Of a DNA stretch of 64,000 nucleotides, positions 43,501 to 55,803 are shown piece by piece. Both the position numbers and the translations under genes were made by a program. Origin of the DNA: Dirofilaria immitis (Eukaryota; Nematoda; Chromadorea; Rhabditida; Onchocercidae); contig JAKNDB010000087.1 of NCBI GenBank assembly GCA_024305405.1, positions 9,364,501 to 9,428,500 on the forward strand. The letters run 5' to 3'. The notes under the pieces were generated by a model. That model made no database searches, was not told the DNA's origin, and worked only from the letters and a program-made list of their open reading frames with translations. The first letter of the stretch is position 1, and each line of letters begins with the position of its first letter.

Positions 43501-46500
43501 GAGATAAGAGGCAATCATTTTAACTTACCTCGCTTGCCATCATAAATCGCTTCAACAGAATTAAAATTTTCAACCAGATCTACCGGTTCAGTAAAATTTT
43601 CATAGTAAGTGTTAAAACGTGAAAAAACCGGCGAACAAGGGTATGACCGAAACGAAATGCAGCTGTTGAAAAAGGATGTGATATTGATGCGTCGCATTTG
43701 TCATCATAACCTGCATTATATTAAATAAAATAATTAAGATAAGAAGAGGTCAACATTTTATCTTTTATCATTAATTTTTGTCATTATAAGATAATAAATT
43801 TATAATCTAAGCTAAGCACTATTAATATATGGGAGGAATAAATGATAGAAATATGAGCCAAATGAAAATTTTGTTACTTGATAATTCGGAACTGAGTTTA
43901 AATATAATTCAGATTTCAAGAGGTTAAAATTAATAGATATTAGTAGCTTCTAAAATATTGCGATACTTTGCTGAGATTATATTAAGGCTTTGATAAGCAT
44001 AACGTGACTGCTCGTAAGATAATAGCTTTTCTGGCCATTATATTACGTAGTTTGAGGAATAAATCGATGACGACTCGATGGTCAAGAGGAGCAAATAATT
44101 GACGACAACTCGACGGTCCGGCAGAAGCAATGTTGGAGAAAAAATGGAGGGCCTTAATTAATTCAATATCCTCAGCTATCACAATTATTTACTAATTTAC
44201 CTTGATAGTAACCAATTTTGAGAGTGTTCAAATCATATTTACGCATTAATCGATTTCCTAACAATAGTGGAAGATATTCATTGTAAGTTATATGAGCAAA
44301 TTCCGCTCCTACAATTCGTCTCGTTTCCTGAAAAAAGAGAATTATTAAAAGGCATTTATTAGATATGTAGTATTTTGAAGTTTAATTCAAGATGATACAT
44401 TAAAGAATATAAAATAAAAACTATTCACTTGAAAAATGCGTTCATCATCCCAAGATGGATTCCTTTTTCTAACTTCCGAGCAATTCTATTATGTTCTCGC
44501 AAAAATATATTGTGCATTGATGTAAGTCCAGGTTGATGGCTATTTCTCTCATCACCAGCAACAAAACACATAAATTCTGGTGATGAGCGGCAATCTTGTT
44601 CTTGATCTCCTTGTGGTAATGCTTCTCTACAGAAAATAACAATTGATATTTCCACATTTAACATCTCTTACTGTTAAATATAAATTAATTATTGCGAATT
44701 ATTTTACTAGAATATTCGAAATTTAAAACAAATTACGAATTGAATATGCCAAGATTAGTGCTATTAAGACGTCCACCAACAAAAGTACGCAATTCTTTCG
44801 CTTCACATTCTGTGGAACCATACACCGCAGAACCGTCCAAAAATGCTGTTAACTGCAATAAATATGTAATCACTATAATCTAAATCATTATACATTAACT
44901 CTACCACAAGGAATATATACCAGGATTTATTGCATCATACATAAGTTATATAATAGTTATAAATCATTTACGCATTGGTTGATAGATTTAAAAAAAATGT
45001 ATATATTCTGAAAGTTTCGACAATAAGTATTTCATCATAATATTTTTAAATATGTATTATGTATTTCACTTTTTTTTTAATATAAAATTAGCTATAAAAT
45101 GAATTGTAGGAAGCTATTTGATGAAACAATGAAACCAAAAGACAACCTGATTTATTTGATTTCGATAGCCAAGATTTAATTGTCCTAGAAGTGATCGAGC
45201 AAATGGAAGGCATCTTCGTTCACCATTTTGATCATGTGTTGGAAAAAACGGATCATTAGATGGTACTGGTAAAGGCATACAATGCATTGAGAGAGTTTCA
45301 TGTGAATCACATCGTGTACAATTCAATATTTCATTATCTGGTCCTGAATTAAGAAATTTTAATGAGTAAGTATAAAAACTAGAAAACAAGGAAAAGGAAA
45401 GACTATAATAAAATAGAAAAAAACTAAAACAAAAATTAAAACTTAATCAAAACTGTAATAAAGAAGTGAATTAGAAATGAAATTATCGTTGTAAACAATA
45501 TAGTAGGAAATGAATTATTTCAACGGATCTATCAAATGTTTCATCGATATAATTTAAAAATTCATAATATTCTAACATTAAATTAAAATAAAATAATAGT
45601 TTCTTCTATCCACTTTTCCCTATCATTATTATCATTACAGTTATGTTAAACATTTCCGTTTCAGAGGTAATATCAATCAAAAGTAAAAGATACGAAAATA
45701 ATGCTACTTTATTCAGTCTTTATCGAAACATCTATAAAGTTGTTTGATAGTGGTATTTAAACGAACGATATTTTTTTAGAAATCTTTCATGTTAATAAAA
45801 ATATGCATATCATTAATTTTCTTGAAGTCTAATTTGTTACTCATTCTTTCACTCATACAGTCATGATGAATTATTTTAATGCAATAGAATAAAACAAAAA
45901 AATTGCTTATTGTATTATGTGACAGCAATAAACATGACGAAGAGTACTAATTTGAAGAAACGATCGTATCTCCGTTATATATGTCTACAGTAATATAAAC
46001 CATTACCACGCTCAATAGGTGAATGTGTCACTTCATGGTCGAGAATTTGTCCGAACTGCATGATCATATGGCTATACTTTTGATGATCGATTGGTAAATC
46101 AAAATGTATTGCATTTGATATTAAACGTGGTGATGGTAACAATTCACCCGTTACAGACTTCGATCGTGGCATATCGATTCCTAAACAATGTTTGTCTTCT
46201 AATAATTGCATTACTTTAACGATAATTAAACGGAAAATCATAATAAGCACTATTAGCATTTGAATGATCACGAGAATAGTAATAACAGTGCGACCATGCT
46301 AACATTATCAAAAATCATCATTTAAATATGATAGTTATGAATTGTTGTTCAATTTGAGCAGAATCAAAATTTCCAATTCGTAGTACAGTTGATAACCTCG
46401 CTCTCACAATCATAATGCTATTAGCTTTTGAAAAATAGAAACAATCTAAAATTAGGAAAATTTTACGGCTTCATATTTTTATTGATTTGATGCTATTTTT

Positions 46501-47412
46501 TTTGCAAATTAAGAAACACACCGTTTTCATAAGCTGGTGGCAAAAGATGAATTAATGGACCAAAAGCATTAGCAAAATGAGGATTTCGAAGATTATTGCA
46601 CCAGCCAGACATTGTCCTATATGGCGTGTTATCGTCGCATGGCAGATTTTTAGGTAAACACTTTTCTACCGATCCACCAGGCCCAAGAAATGGTTCAATT
46701 CTACTGATAAACCTATAAAAATGATTGAAATCTAAAATTCGACACATTCTACCAACTCTTCACTTCTGTACTCTTATATTTTATTGTATTTTTCCCACAA
46801 TATATTTTTCCACAATATTGTTGTAAGATTAAACAATTGTCATGTATCCAAAAATAATTCAATTTCTTTTAGCATTCAACGGTTTTAATTGGCCAAAATT
46901 ATCAGTCACAAAATTTAGAAAGAAAAATGATATCCATAAAAATTATGTTGTTTCAAATAGTGGAATTTTTGAGTAACTAACAGTGAATTGGATACATTCT
47001 GATTATCATCATTCTCAATATATCAAATTTAAATTTATGCTTTTAGAAATAAATTTAAAATTAAAAAGACCTGGGAAAAAACTAACGAGCTGACGTCGAT
47101 ATGTTGTAAAAATCCTGTATCTTATTAGCATCCATTTTTCCTAATCGTTGTTTATTATCTTCTGATTCAATGCTATAAGAAATAAGCAGAATAATTAGGA
47201 TAATCCTTTTAAATTAATGATGATTGATTTTCCAAAAAATGACAAACTCTCAGCAAACTGTATAAATAAATATTAGGCTTACCTAGACATGATATTCCTT
47301 GTGACCTGTAGAAATACATCGGATACTCGAGCGATCGCAATAGCCTCGTGCTTCGCTCGCATCATTTTACTGTAGGAAAGTAACGGATCGCCAGATTTAA
47401 ACATATTCTGAT
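40565..47412 (-). other. Peroxidase unit 2 (likely catalytic half)
   Basis: Exons: 47282-47412, 47094-47174, 46522-46735, 46007-46180, 45147-45343, 44736-44852, 44429-44626, 44201-44327, 43529-43710, 43049-43235, 42597-42745, 42387-42500, 41880-41985, 41360-41421, 41037-41125, 40565-40615. The distal motif [12 protein letters not shown] has Gln and His; the proximal motif AAFRFGHTL has the haem His; the Arg of GDERNSH and REHNRIA are present. Also seen: [43 protein letters not shown]. The Glu that in myeloperoxidase makes an ester bond to haem (R-x-x-E) is His here. This half has the tail of nematode peroxidases such as the SKPO type, which it most resembles. Confidence 0.8.
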
Positions 47413-50400
47413 CTGCAAATATAAAAGTTGTATTACTTGATTGAAATAAAAGTTTGTCCTTGTCGAGAACAAATAAAAATGCATCGTCCCAATTGACATT
47501 ATAATAAAATAAAATTCTAAAGCCTTAGGCAACAATATTTATGCTTTATACTACAAGTTGATTATAGTTACAAACAGTTATGCTTTACTATCGCTATAAA
47601 TAATGAAACAAAATAGCATAACTTAATATATGAAACAATACTTATATTTAGCATGTCGAATAACTAAGTAAGAATTGTGATGTATAGTACATACTGAATA
47701 AACAAATAGATAAATGGATGTGTCAACTTATGATACGGTTAAGTTATTTATTAAGTTAGAATATAAAGATTAATACTTTCTCGGATAGTTCTTCGTTCAC
47801 GTTTGCGGCGTTGTTTAACTTCTTCTACAGCAACTTCTATTGCTTTTTCGATTGTTGCTTTAGTTATAAGAGCATTGATCATATGAGATTCATTATACCA
47901 CTCATCATACCACTCATTTAAATCCATATCCAATTGCAATGTTTTATTACAATTAATTGGATAATTGCTAAAGTGAATAAAAGTTATCGACAAGTTTTAA
48001 TAAAACGAAAAATTTGCATATATAAGAAGAAATCATTCTATTACAAGGAACTTTTAATAATAACTCATTTACAAAATATTGTATGTTCAAATTAAGTTTT
48101 CAAAATACCCACTCGTACTTATTTTCTAATTCAAATACTCTTGGTTGCAATATATCAAAATATTCCACATTATTACACAATATTTTAGCCATTGTTGTTT
48201 TTCGAATTTCAATTAATTGCTCTTCCGTAAAACCTGATGGCGCCAATTCATTCTCATACCAGAAACGATCACCTTCTTTTGTCTAAAGTTGCATAAATTT
48301 CAATAAGCTGATATTTCAATAGTTTATTCCTAATAATTTATTCAAATCTTCAAATAAAACTAGCAAATCATAGTTATAAATATATTCATAATTTTCGTAT
48401 TCTTGTTTGTCTGCTTGTATATTAAAAGATATCCTCACTAAACAATTCATTCAAATTTTAAAATTTGATCAAAATTAAAAAGCCAATAAAATATAAAGCC
48501 TTTTGAAATTGCAAAGAAACGATGCAACTAAAGGTTGGTCCAAGAAGTGCTCCGTGAATTGGTTTTCAGCCAAACCGAGTATAAATAAATCCATATCATC
48601 AACTGCCTTGTAAATATTTGCTAACTCTTTTACCAGTTCTATTCCACCAATCAGATCATCCATTAAATCGTCAAATGATTGAATCTATTAATAATATACC
48701 ATAATGAAAGTTTCAAACAATTTCTAACTATAGAATTTTCTGAAAAAAGTGATCTATAAGGAATTCAAATAATCCAAAATCAAAATAGACCTTACTACCA
48801 CCACAATATTCTCGCCATACAATATATGGTGGAATACCATGATCACGACCAATTTGTAAAATCAATGCTGCAAGATCATATCCCAAGTTTTCTTTTCTTT
48901 AAAAAATTTATTACGAAATTCATCATTCATGTGCAACGTAGGTCCATTGATTGGTTCACGTAACAGGTACCTAAAATTCGAGATTAAAGTTCATTATCAC
49001 TTCTTTTCATTATACCATAATTTATTCGTTTCCCACATTATAAAACAATTTTAGATAGCAATGGAAATCTCGTGATTTCTTCTTGCATCAATCAAAGTGA
49101 TGTAAAAGATCTATATTTGCAGAAATAGTCGTGAATAATTCTTTAAGGTCATTTCAAAAAGAAAGTATTATATCAAATGAATATTTCAACCTATTTTCAT
49201 ATCGCAATTTATCATACTAAAAATTGCTAACTTTAATATGCCTTTAATTTCGTTCATTGAAAAAGCGATCCTGAATCACTGAAATATTCATTTAACGGCC
49301 GTTCAAGTACTTTGATGTTATCGTCCTGATACAGTGCAATATTTTTGCCAAACATTGTGAAGAAAAACTATAAATCATATCAGAAGTTTTCACAAAATTT
49401 CAAGAAAAAGGCTATTGTACCTAAACGATGATGATTTCTGAAAAAAAAAAGTAAAATAAAACAGAAATATTTTACTCAGATGCATCGAATTTGTTTGCAT
49501 AGATTATTATTTAATGACATTAAAATATTAGGAAATTATCTTAGTACCACCAATCAATACATGAATTTTATGGGTAAAGGACAATAGAATTTTTTAGACC
49601 TGATAAATGATTAAAAATAAACTTGTCCAACAACAGCAGCGTACGTGTTGATGGCGGTCGGATTCACGCTAGGATTATATTCCTTACTGTATCCGTAAGA
49701 TTGCGGTTGCAGTCTAAATTTTAACCAATTTTCTTTGCTAATCAACATAGGTAGAAATTCGTTATAAGTGATGTGCTGCAATTGTGCGATTACTATTCGT
49801 CGACTTTCCTGATACAGTTGCTCATCAGACCATCGTGGATTTATGGTCTGCAATTCATCAAAAATAATGCTGAAATTTATTAACAATTTAAAAAAAATGA
49901 AGCCATTTTAATATGTTCATTCCCAATATGAAATCAATCAATGATTTCTACCTTTAAACATTATAGTCGAATGGAACAATTAAAAATTGGAAAATATTTG
50001 CAGTTTTTATATTTTATTACTTGCTAAATATTCGACTTAATAAGGCAAAATTTTTTCCTTTAAGTTCTTATTTTGATATAATTATCAATTCATTCATTTC
50101 AGAATTCAAAAAGGAATAAAATTATGATGCTTTACCATAGCTCATCTATTAGAAAAAATATATGATACCTATTCATAGCTGTCCTCGCTAAAGTCGCGAA
50201 GAGAATCAGAGAATTAGTAATTCTTTTGTTCTGGATTTAATATTGCTAGGTATATGTTGCATGTACAAGCTAAACTTGTCCGTCTATTGTGTCAATAAGC
50301 TAAAAAGAACTCCATTTCATATGTGCTAAACAAAGGCGTTATTTCTTGTAGTCGCAGAATATATCAGAATTCTCTACCTACGCGAAAGAAGAGGGTACTG

Positions 50401-53400
50401 AGAACTAAAAGCATTTTAAAAGATGTGTTTCAACGACTCGGTTGGAATGAGCATATTCGGCATCATTTGGTCTCCTGTTCCTTTGAGTTACGATATCATA
50501 ATCACTGAATCATTAAATTCGTATTGCTGATACCGTAATCGCTGCATCATCGTAATAAAGATTTAATTATCAAATTCACGGTACTATCATTGAAAGACAG
50601 AAAGAACCTTCAATCTTTTTTATCATGGTTAAAGAAGATCCACAACACCTATTTAATTTATTCGAGTTTTGATGGCTTCTTTAGTTCACTATATCTTCTT
50701 ATTTTCCTTTGCTATTTAATAACAGATGTAACAATGATATGATATGATATTCAAATTTTTTTAATTAGAATAAATAAAAATTCGAAAATACAAAACGAAA
50801 ATTTTTAAATTACTTTTAAATTAGTAGCAATTCGATTATGCTGACGTATCCAAATAATGTGAAGAACAGTAACAAGTTGTAAGAAATTTATGCGATCTGA
50901 ACCACTGGTAAATGAATAATATTTAGTACTTAAATGGCTTTCAGCGGTCGTTCTCAGTATACTATAAAATAAATCAATCGTTGGAGGCATGTTTTGGTTT
51001 AACGAATTTGAACTTGTCAATAGCAGACCTAAAGATAAACATAAAATAGGGGATAATTCAATTGATTTCGCTATTTCTCATCATTATGTTAACCATATTG
51101 ATTCTATATTTTTGTAATTCTCTATAAATATCACATTATCAGAAGCAATCAGCGATATTTGAACTTATTTGATTATTTTTCACTTTGTAGTTTATTATTC
51201 TAGCATATATTCGATAGCTAACGGATTTTTCAACTTAACTTTAAATAAGCTATGCATGGCATCAGTAATTTCTTGGTTCTTTGAGACGATATTTATACAT
51301 TACTTTGAAGTACAACTGAAAGACATCTTTTGGGTTCCTTCAGAGGAATTTCTTTATTTTCTTCATATAATGATTATTTTGAAAAATTAACGAACTAACG
51401 GATTTTTTCTGTCAAAAACATTATATAAATAAGAAAATTGAACCGTACTTACCATTTCTAAAAGTTCTCAATGCACGTGCTTGTTGTATGGTGCTACCAT
51501 AAATAACGCTGGCATCGAGAAAGCTAGTAACCTGATTGACTTGTTCGCGTGGACCTAGTTCGCATTTAGATCGTGGTGCTGGAGCGGTACGCATATAAGG
51601 TATACAATTCAGGAAATCATTGAAATCAGGATTATTTTTGGTATCACAATTGATTTGCATTCCGAGGATTGCTCAATTTTTAGCGTACAACACGATAATG
51701 GAATTTGTTCCTCATCTGAAATTATTATTTTCAAGCTATAGTAATTGTTTGAAGAAATCTATCAATATTATATATATGTATAATTAATTAGTAACAAGTG
51801 ATCTGTGTATGAAAATAAAAGAGAATATTTTTAACACAAACCATTCAATAATTGAATACTTTCAACATGTACTAAGTCAGTGTAAACAAAATGCGCCCAA
51901 AATGCAACCAGCATATTTACTTGTAGTTTTGGTAAATATTTCTTTACGAAGAATAAATTTGACAAATATCGAACATTTGGTAATTCACTGCCGTCAACAA
52001 TGGAAGCGCGTAATTCATCAACTCCTAAGCACAAAAATTTCTTTTCAAATCAAAATTTAATATTATAATTTTTTGTAAATTTGATTCAACTTCATGTTTT
52101 CTTTTCAATTTATTCCTTAAAATTGAACTGTAAGTGAAAATACTCACCAATAGTTATTACAATAATAACAAAAACAACAGCAACAGAAACAATAGCAGTA
52201 ACGGTAATTATTAATTAATATATATTTTAGAAGTATTAAGCTTCTGTGAAAATATTATATTTATACAAATTTTCATATCAGTATACAAAAATTGCTATTC
52301 GATTAAGAATAACTGAGCCAATCATTTTTATCATTTTTTATTAAGAAATCAATTTCATTTATTATTAAGAATTGCTATATAAATTATACATACCATCAGC
52401 ATAAAATGGTTCAATTATGCGTTGCATCGGCATACCAATTGCACCCCAGTTAGATTGCACAATATTATTGCAAGTACCATCGATAGTACGATATTTGCTG
52501 GTAAAGCATTTAATTTCATACAATGGACAGTACTCTTGAATATATTTCAGAACGACTGGTAAAGCACTGGCTGATTTAATGCCACCACTGCAAACAACTG
52601 TAAATTTATGATTTAATTATCAGTAAGTAAAAATTAAGAATTCATTATAAAGTATAATATTCATTTAAATGATCGATTTACAAATATTAACTGAAACTGA
52701 ATAATGCATTGCTACCTAAGCTAATAAAAATTGAAAAGAAAAAGCCATAATTCAAAGTTCACTCAAATTCCAGGATTTAAATCCAAGCACGAATTATAAA
52801 CACAAAAAAAAAGAAAACAAACTTTTTAATTTTTTAGTAACAATGATTGAAATAAACGCAGCATGTGCTAATTTTCGAATGTTCAGTTCAGATCGAGTAT
52901 GCAAGCCCCATATTTTAAATGGTAATTGTATTTGATCCATTACACCTATAATTCAAACAAGCATTTTTTGCATATTCTAACTAATTTCGAATTTCATTTA
53001 AAAATAAATTGGGATACATATGAATTTAATCAACTTATGCCTTGTGATAGGACATGATGTTGTTCAAGTTCATTTATAACTTGACGTGCATCGCTCGTTG
53101 CTTTTAAAAGCATATCATCAATAGATTCTAAAACTAATAATATAATTACATGTAGATCGGATTTTATAAAAATGTATTAGTACAGTAATCTTAGGTTTCA
53201 GTTTATTAAAATAATCCGATATAGTAAGGCCTGATTTTAACACTAAGATATACTTATTATTCATCAACTTATATTTATCAACTCTTCAAATACTTCAATA
53301 ACTATGTCATACGTAAAATACATTCCATAACGAAGTTTTTAGACTTTTGTGGACGAAAGTAAAAACCTATTAAGCAGAAATATTTTCTTAATATCCCCGG

Positions 53401-53575
53401 CCACTATAAATTTCTCCAGTATATTGTAAATTATAGACTGAAAATTTTAAAAAAATTAACAGAAGTATTATTCAAACTTACCTTCCTGTAATGTTTTATC
53501 ACCATACCCAAAATGTATAATAACTTGCAGCAATACCCAAATATAAGGCCATAGTAACATTCGTAAAGATATCAT
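40565..53575 (-). CDS. Double (tandem) animal haem peroxidase
   Basis: Secreted haem peroxidase of the animal (MPO/peroxidasin) superfamily. About 28 exons encode roughly 1,450 residues as two full peroxidase units. The signal peptide exon is 53482-53575 ([20 protein letters not shown]). The first half uses exons to 47777-47967 and the second starts at 47282-47412. I join them because the exon at 47967 can end at a GTATTA donor (47776) whose phase matches the 47412 exon, and the second half has no signal peptide of its own. If the donor is not used, the frame stops at 47751 and there are two genes. The C-terminus is a cysteine-rich tail ([10 protein letters not shown], then [16 protein letters not shown]) like those of nematode peroxidases. 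Junctions across the second half are phase-consistent once one-base losses are allowed at 47108-47112, 44464-44468 and 43622-43627; similar losses in the first half are near 51635-51639, 49260-49264 and 48897-48906. Likely role: oxidation or cross-linking of cuticle or matrix (inferred). Confidence 0.8.
47777..53575 (-). other. Peroxidase unit 1 (probable pseudoenzyme half)
   Basis: Exons: 53482-53575, about 53043-53127, 52394-52597, about 51835-52025, 51453-51715, about 50815-51030, 49623-49847, 49232-49367, 48791-48970, about 48500-48684, 48119-48282, 47777-47967. The fold markers are kept: [20 protein letters not shown] after IGRDHG, and GDRFWYEN. Catalytic positions are changed. The segment aligned with GQxLDH(D/E) reads WAHFVYT, so the distal Gln and His are lost. 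The segment aligned with FRFGHT reads FTMFGKN, so the proximal haem His is Lys. It ends in a basic stretch, [10 protein letters not shown] infer a structural or regulatory domain without normal haem catalysis. Confidence 0.75.
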
Positions 53576-53689
53576 ATCAAATCAGTAATGACTTTAGAGC
53601 AATAATTTAGAGCAGTTAAATTTCAACGAGTAATATAACTAAATGTTATAAGTATTAATTAAAATGTCAGAGAACCTGAGAAAATTGTG

Positions 53690-54300
53690 TTATCGATAAC
53701 TGATATTCAGATTTGAGAAGTTGCTTCTCATAGTTTTTAGTTGATGTTAAATTTAATTTCTGCTAGAATATTATCAATTATTATCTCTTACAAACATTTT
53801 TTACCACCATTATATGTTGTTTGCTTCCTCTTATGATATCGAAAAATGTTAATTGTATGTGGCAATAATGGATACTCTTATTTTCCGATCGATTTCGCCC
53901 TCTTTTTTATAACATGATATACCATAGATTTATCCCATGTCTAAATAGTCTTATTTCTTTGTCTCGTTTATCTCAGATGGCAACTGTTTGCATATGTCCT
54001 AAGAAGGACATAAAGATAGTATTATTAATCAAAGAATTTTTTGAAGGATTCTTTAGTAAGGTTCCAATGGTAAACAGTCGAGCTATAGTGAGCTCTCAAA
54101 ACTAACAGGAATAAAATCCTTCCCTTCTCACGGAACAAGCGACTCAAAAACTCTTAACAATCTATTCCCGAGTGGTGAATAATTTCTTTCTGTTAATATT
54201 GGCAATTTCCTAACCGATGAATCTTTCCAAATATAATTATCTGCGAAATATCAATTCGTTCGTTCTGCCACACCAAAAAAAATCTTTTCATTTTTCACGA
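53690..54300 (-). pseudogene. Adenylosuccinate synthetase-like fragment, copy 2 (decayed)
   Basis: Clearly related to 13560-14480 in the same orientation, sharing blocks such as TTTAGTTGATGTTAAATTT and TTTGCTTCCTCTTATGATAT. It lacks about 300 bp that the first copy has (13795-14090), which removes most of the readable synthetase exon. No open frame survives. Confidence 0.6.
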
Positions 54301-54364
54301 TGTTTTTTCACGCAAAATAAGTGAATAAATTAATCTTTAAATTAATAATTTAATTAATTTTTAG

Positions 54365-54386
54365 CTATATATATATATATATATAT
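54365..54386. repeat. (AT)n microsatellite
   Basis: About 22 bp of AT dinucleotides in the gap between the peroxidase and HDAC genes. Confidence 0.85.
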
Positions 54387-55803
54387 CGAAAAATTTTGCA
54401 ACAAAAAGTCGAAGAACTAAGTAATAATATTTTGATTAATATGTCCTGAATTGGAAAAAAATTAATAAATAAAAAAATCAGAAGAAACCAAAAATTGAAC
54501 ATTATCATGATAAGAACTGGATATGCTCATAGCATTTTATTCAAACATTATATGACGAATGCATCTTTAAATACAAAAATTGATAACCTGCTACGAGAAT
54601 GAACAGTTTTTATTAAATCAAAACTTTGTTTGTTCGATAACTTTGACGTCAGAAAAACAAGTTTTAAGATAATTAGCTGAGAAAATCAGCATGAAATGAT
54701 CATCTTATATATTTGTAAAAGTAGGACATTTTATGTCAAATAAAGGAGTTTTAATAAGTTCCGAATCTAAAAATACGAAAAATTGAAGTTTTTTGATGAT
54801 TTTAGAATTTAATTATAAAGTGAGCCTAATTGAAAGACATAATGAATGACAATGGAATTTAATTTAGGTCAATATGTCGGAGAATGGTTTATCAATCTAT
54901 TTTTTCCGTTTTTTTGTCCCCTAATTTACTTATGCAGTATAAAAAAGTTTTTAAAAATATCAGAAATGGTTTGATAAAGAATTTCATTGTTTTTACTTAT
55001 ATGAAATTTTAAATAATACAATTATTACAGATAATGCCATTTATCAAAATTAGATTTTAATTTAACCCACTTTGTTGCGGATTAGCATCATGTTATTTTC
55101 TCTGTACAACAAGATTTTGTATCAAAATCTCTGAAAAATGATAGCCAAAAATCAAATGTGTTATTTGTTTAAATCTTTCTCAAATATGAAATATCACAGC
55201 TTATCAAAAATGATTGCTATTATGAAATTTTTCTAATAGTAGTATTACATTAGAATAAAATGAAGTAATAAGAAATTATATTAAACTTATCAACATGAAA
55301 CAGGAAAAGTTAAGTGAACATAAGAACAAAAACAGAAAACGAAAAAAGAAGGAAAATAAAGAAGAAATTATGTGAATATATTTATCAATTTCTGTCCTAT
55401 TTTAAGAACAGGAAATGAAATAATTATAACTGGGCAAATTAAAGGAATTCTGATGAACAAATAAATTGATTTGACCAATTTTATTTTACAGCAAATTTCA
55501 CACAATGTTTCGTGAATCATCGTCTTAAAATTTGGCAAATATTTTATTTAGTACTTTTTAAGATATGGCGATTAAAAAATAAATGTTGAATTAAAAATAA
55601 ATATTCATCGTTATCATCATCAAAATAATCACATTCATTATTTTTAGTTCAATTATTGAATTGTTTTTTAGCTCTTATTGAATTACTAAGCAATATATTG
55701 TCAATAGTTATCATATTATTATATTTTGATTTTATGAACATTTTCCAGCACTATTCCTATAAGCATATATATTATCGACATCATCATAGTCGCACTTTTC
55801 GAA

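Larger units (their letters stand above)
53576..55803. other. Intergenic between peroxidase and HDAC genes
   Basis: Should hold the peroxidase promoter. It contains the second adenylosuccinate-synthetase-like fragment (53690-54300) and an (AT)n run (54365-54386). I see nothing else recognisable. Confidence 0.5.

Noticed and set aside
43515..43697. Programmed ribosomal frameshifting as the cause of the frame breaks
   Set aside because: The breaks occur in many unrelated genes, always as single missing bases in plain homopolymers, with no shared slippery site plus downstream structure.
50323..50508. Plus-strand 61-codon frame with basic residues
   Set aside because: It lies in a peroxidase intron on the other strand, with no recognisable family and no splice or start context.
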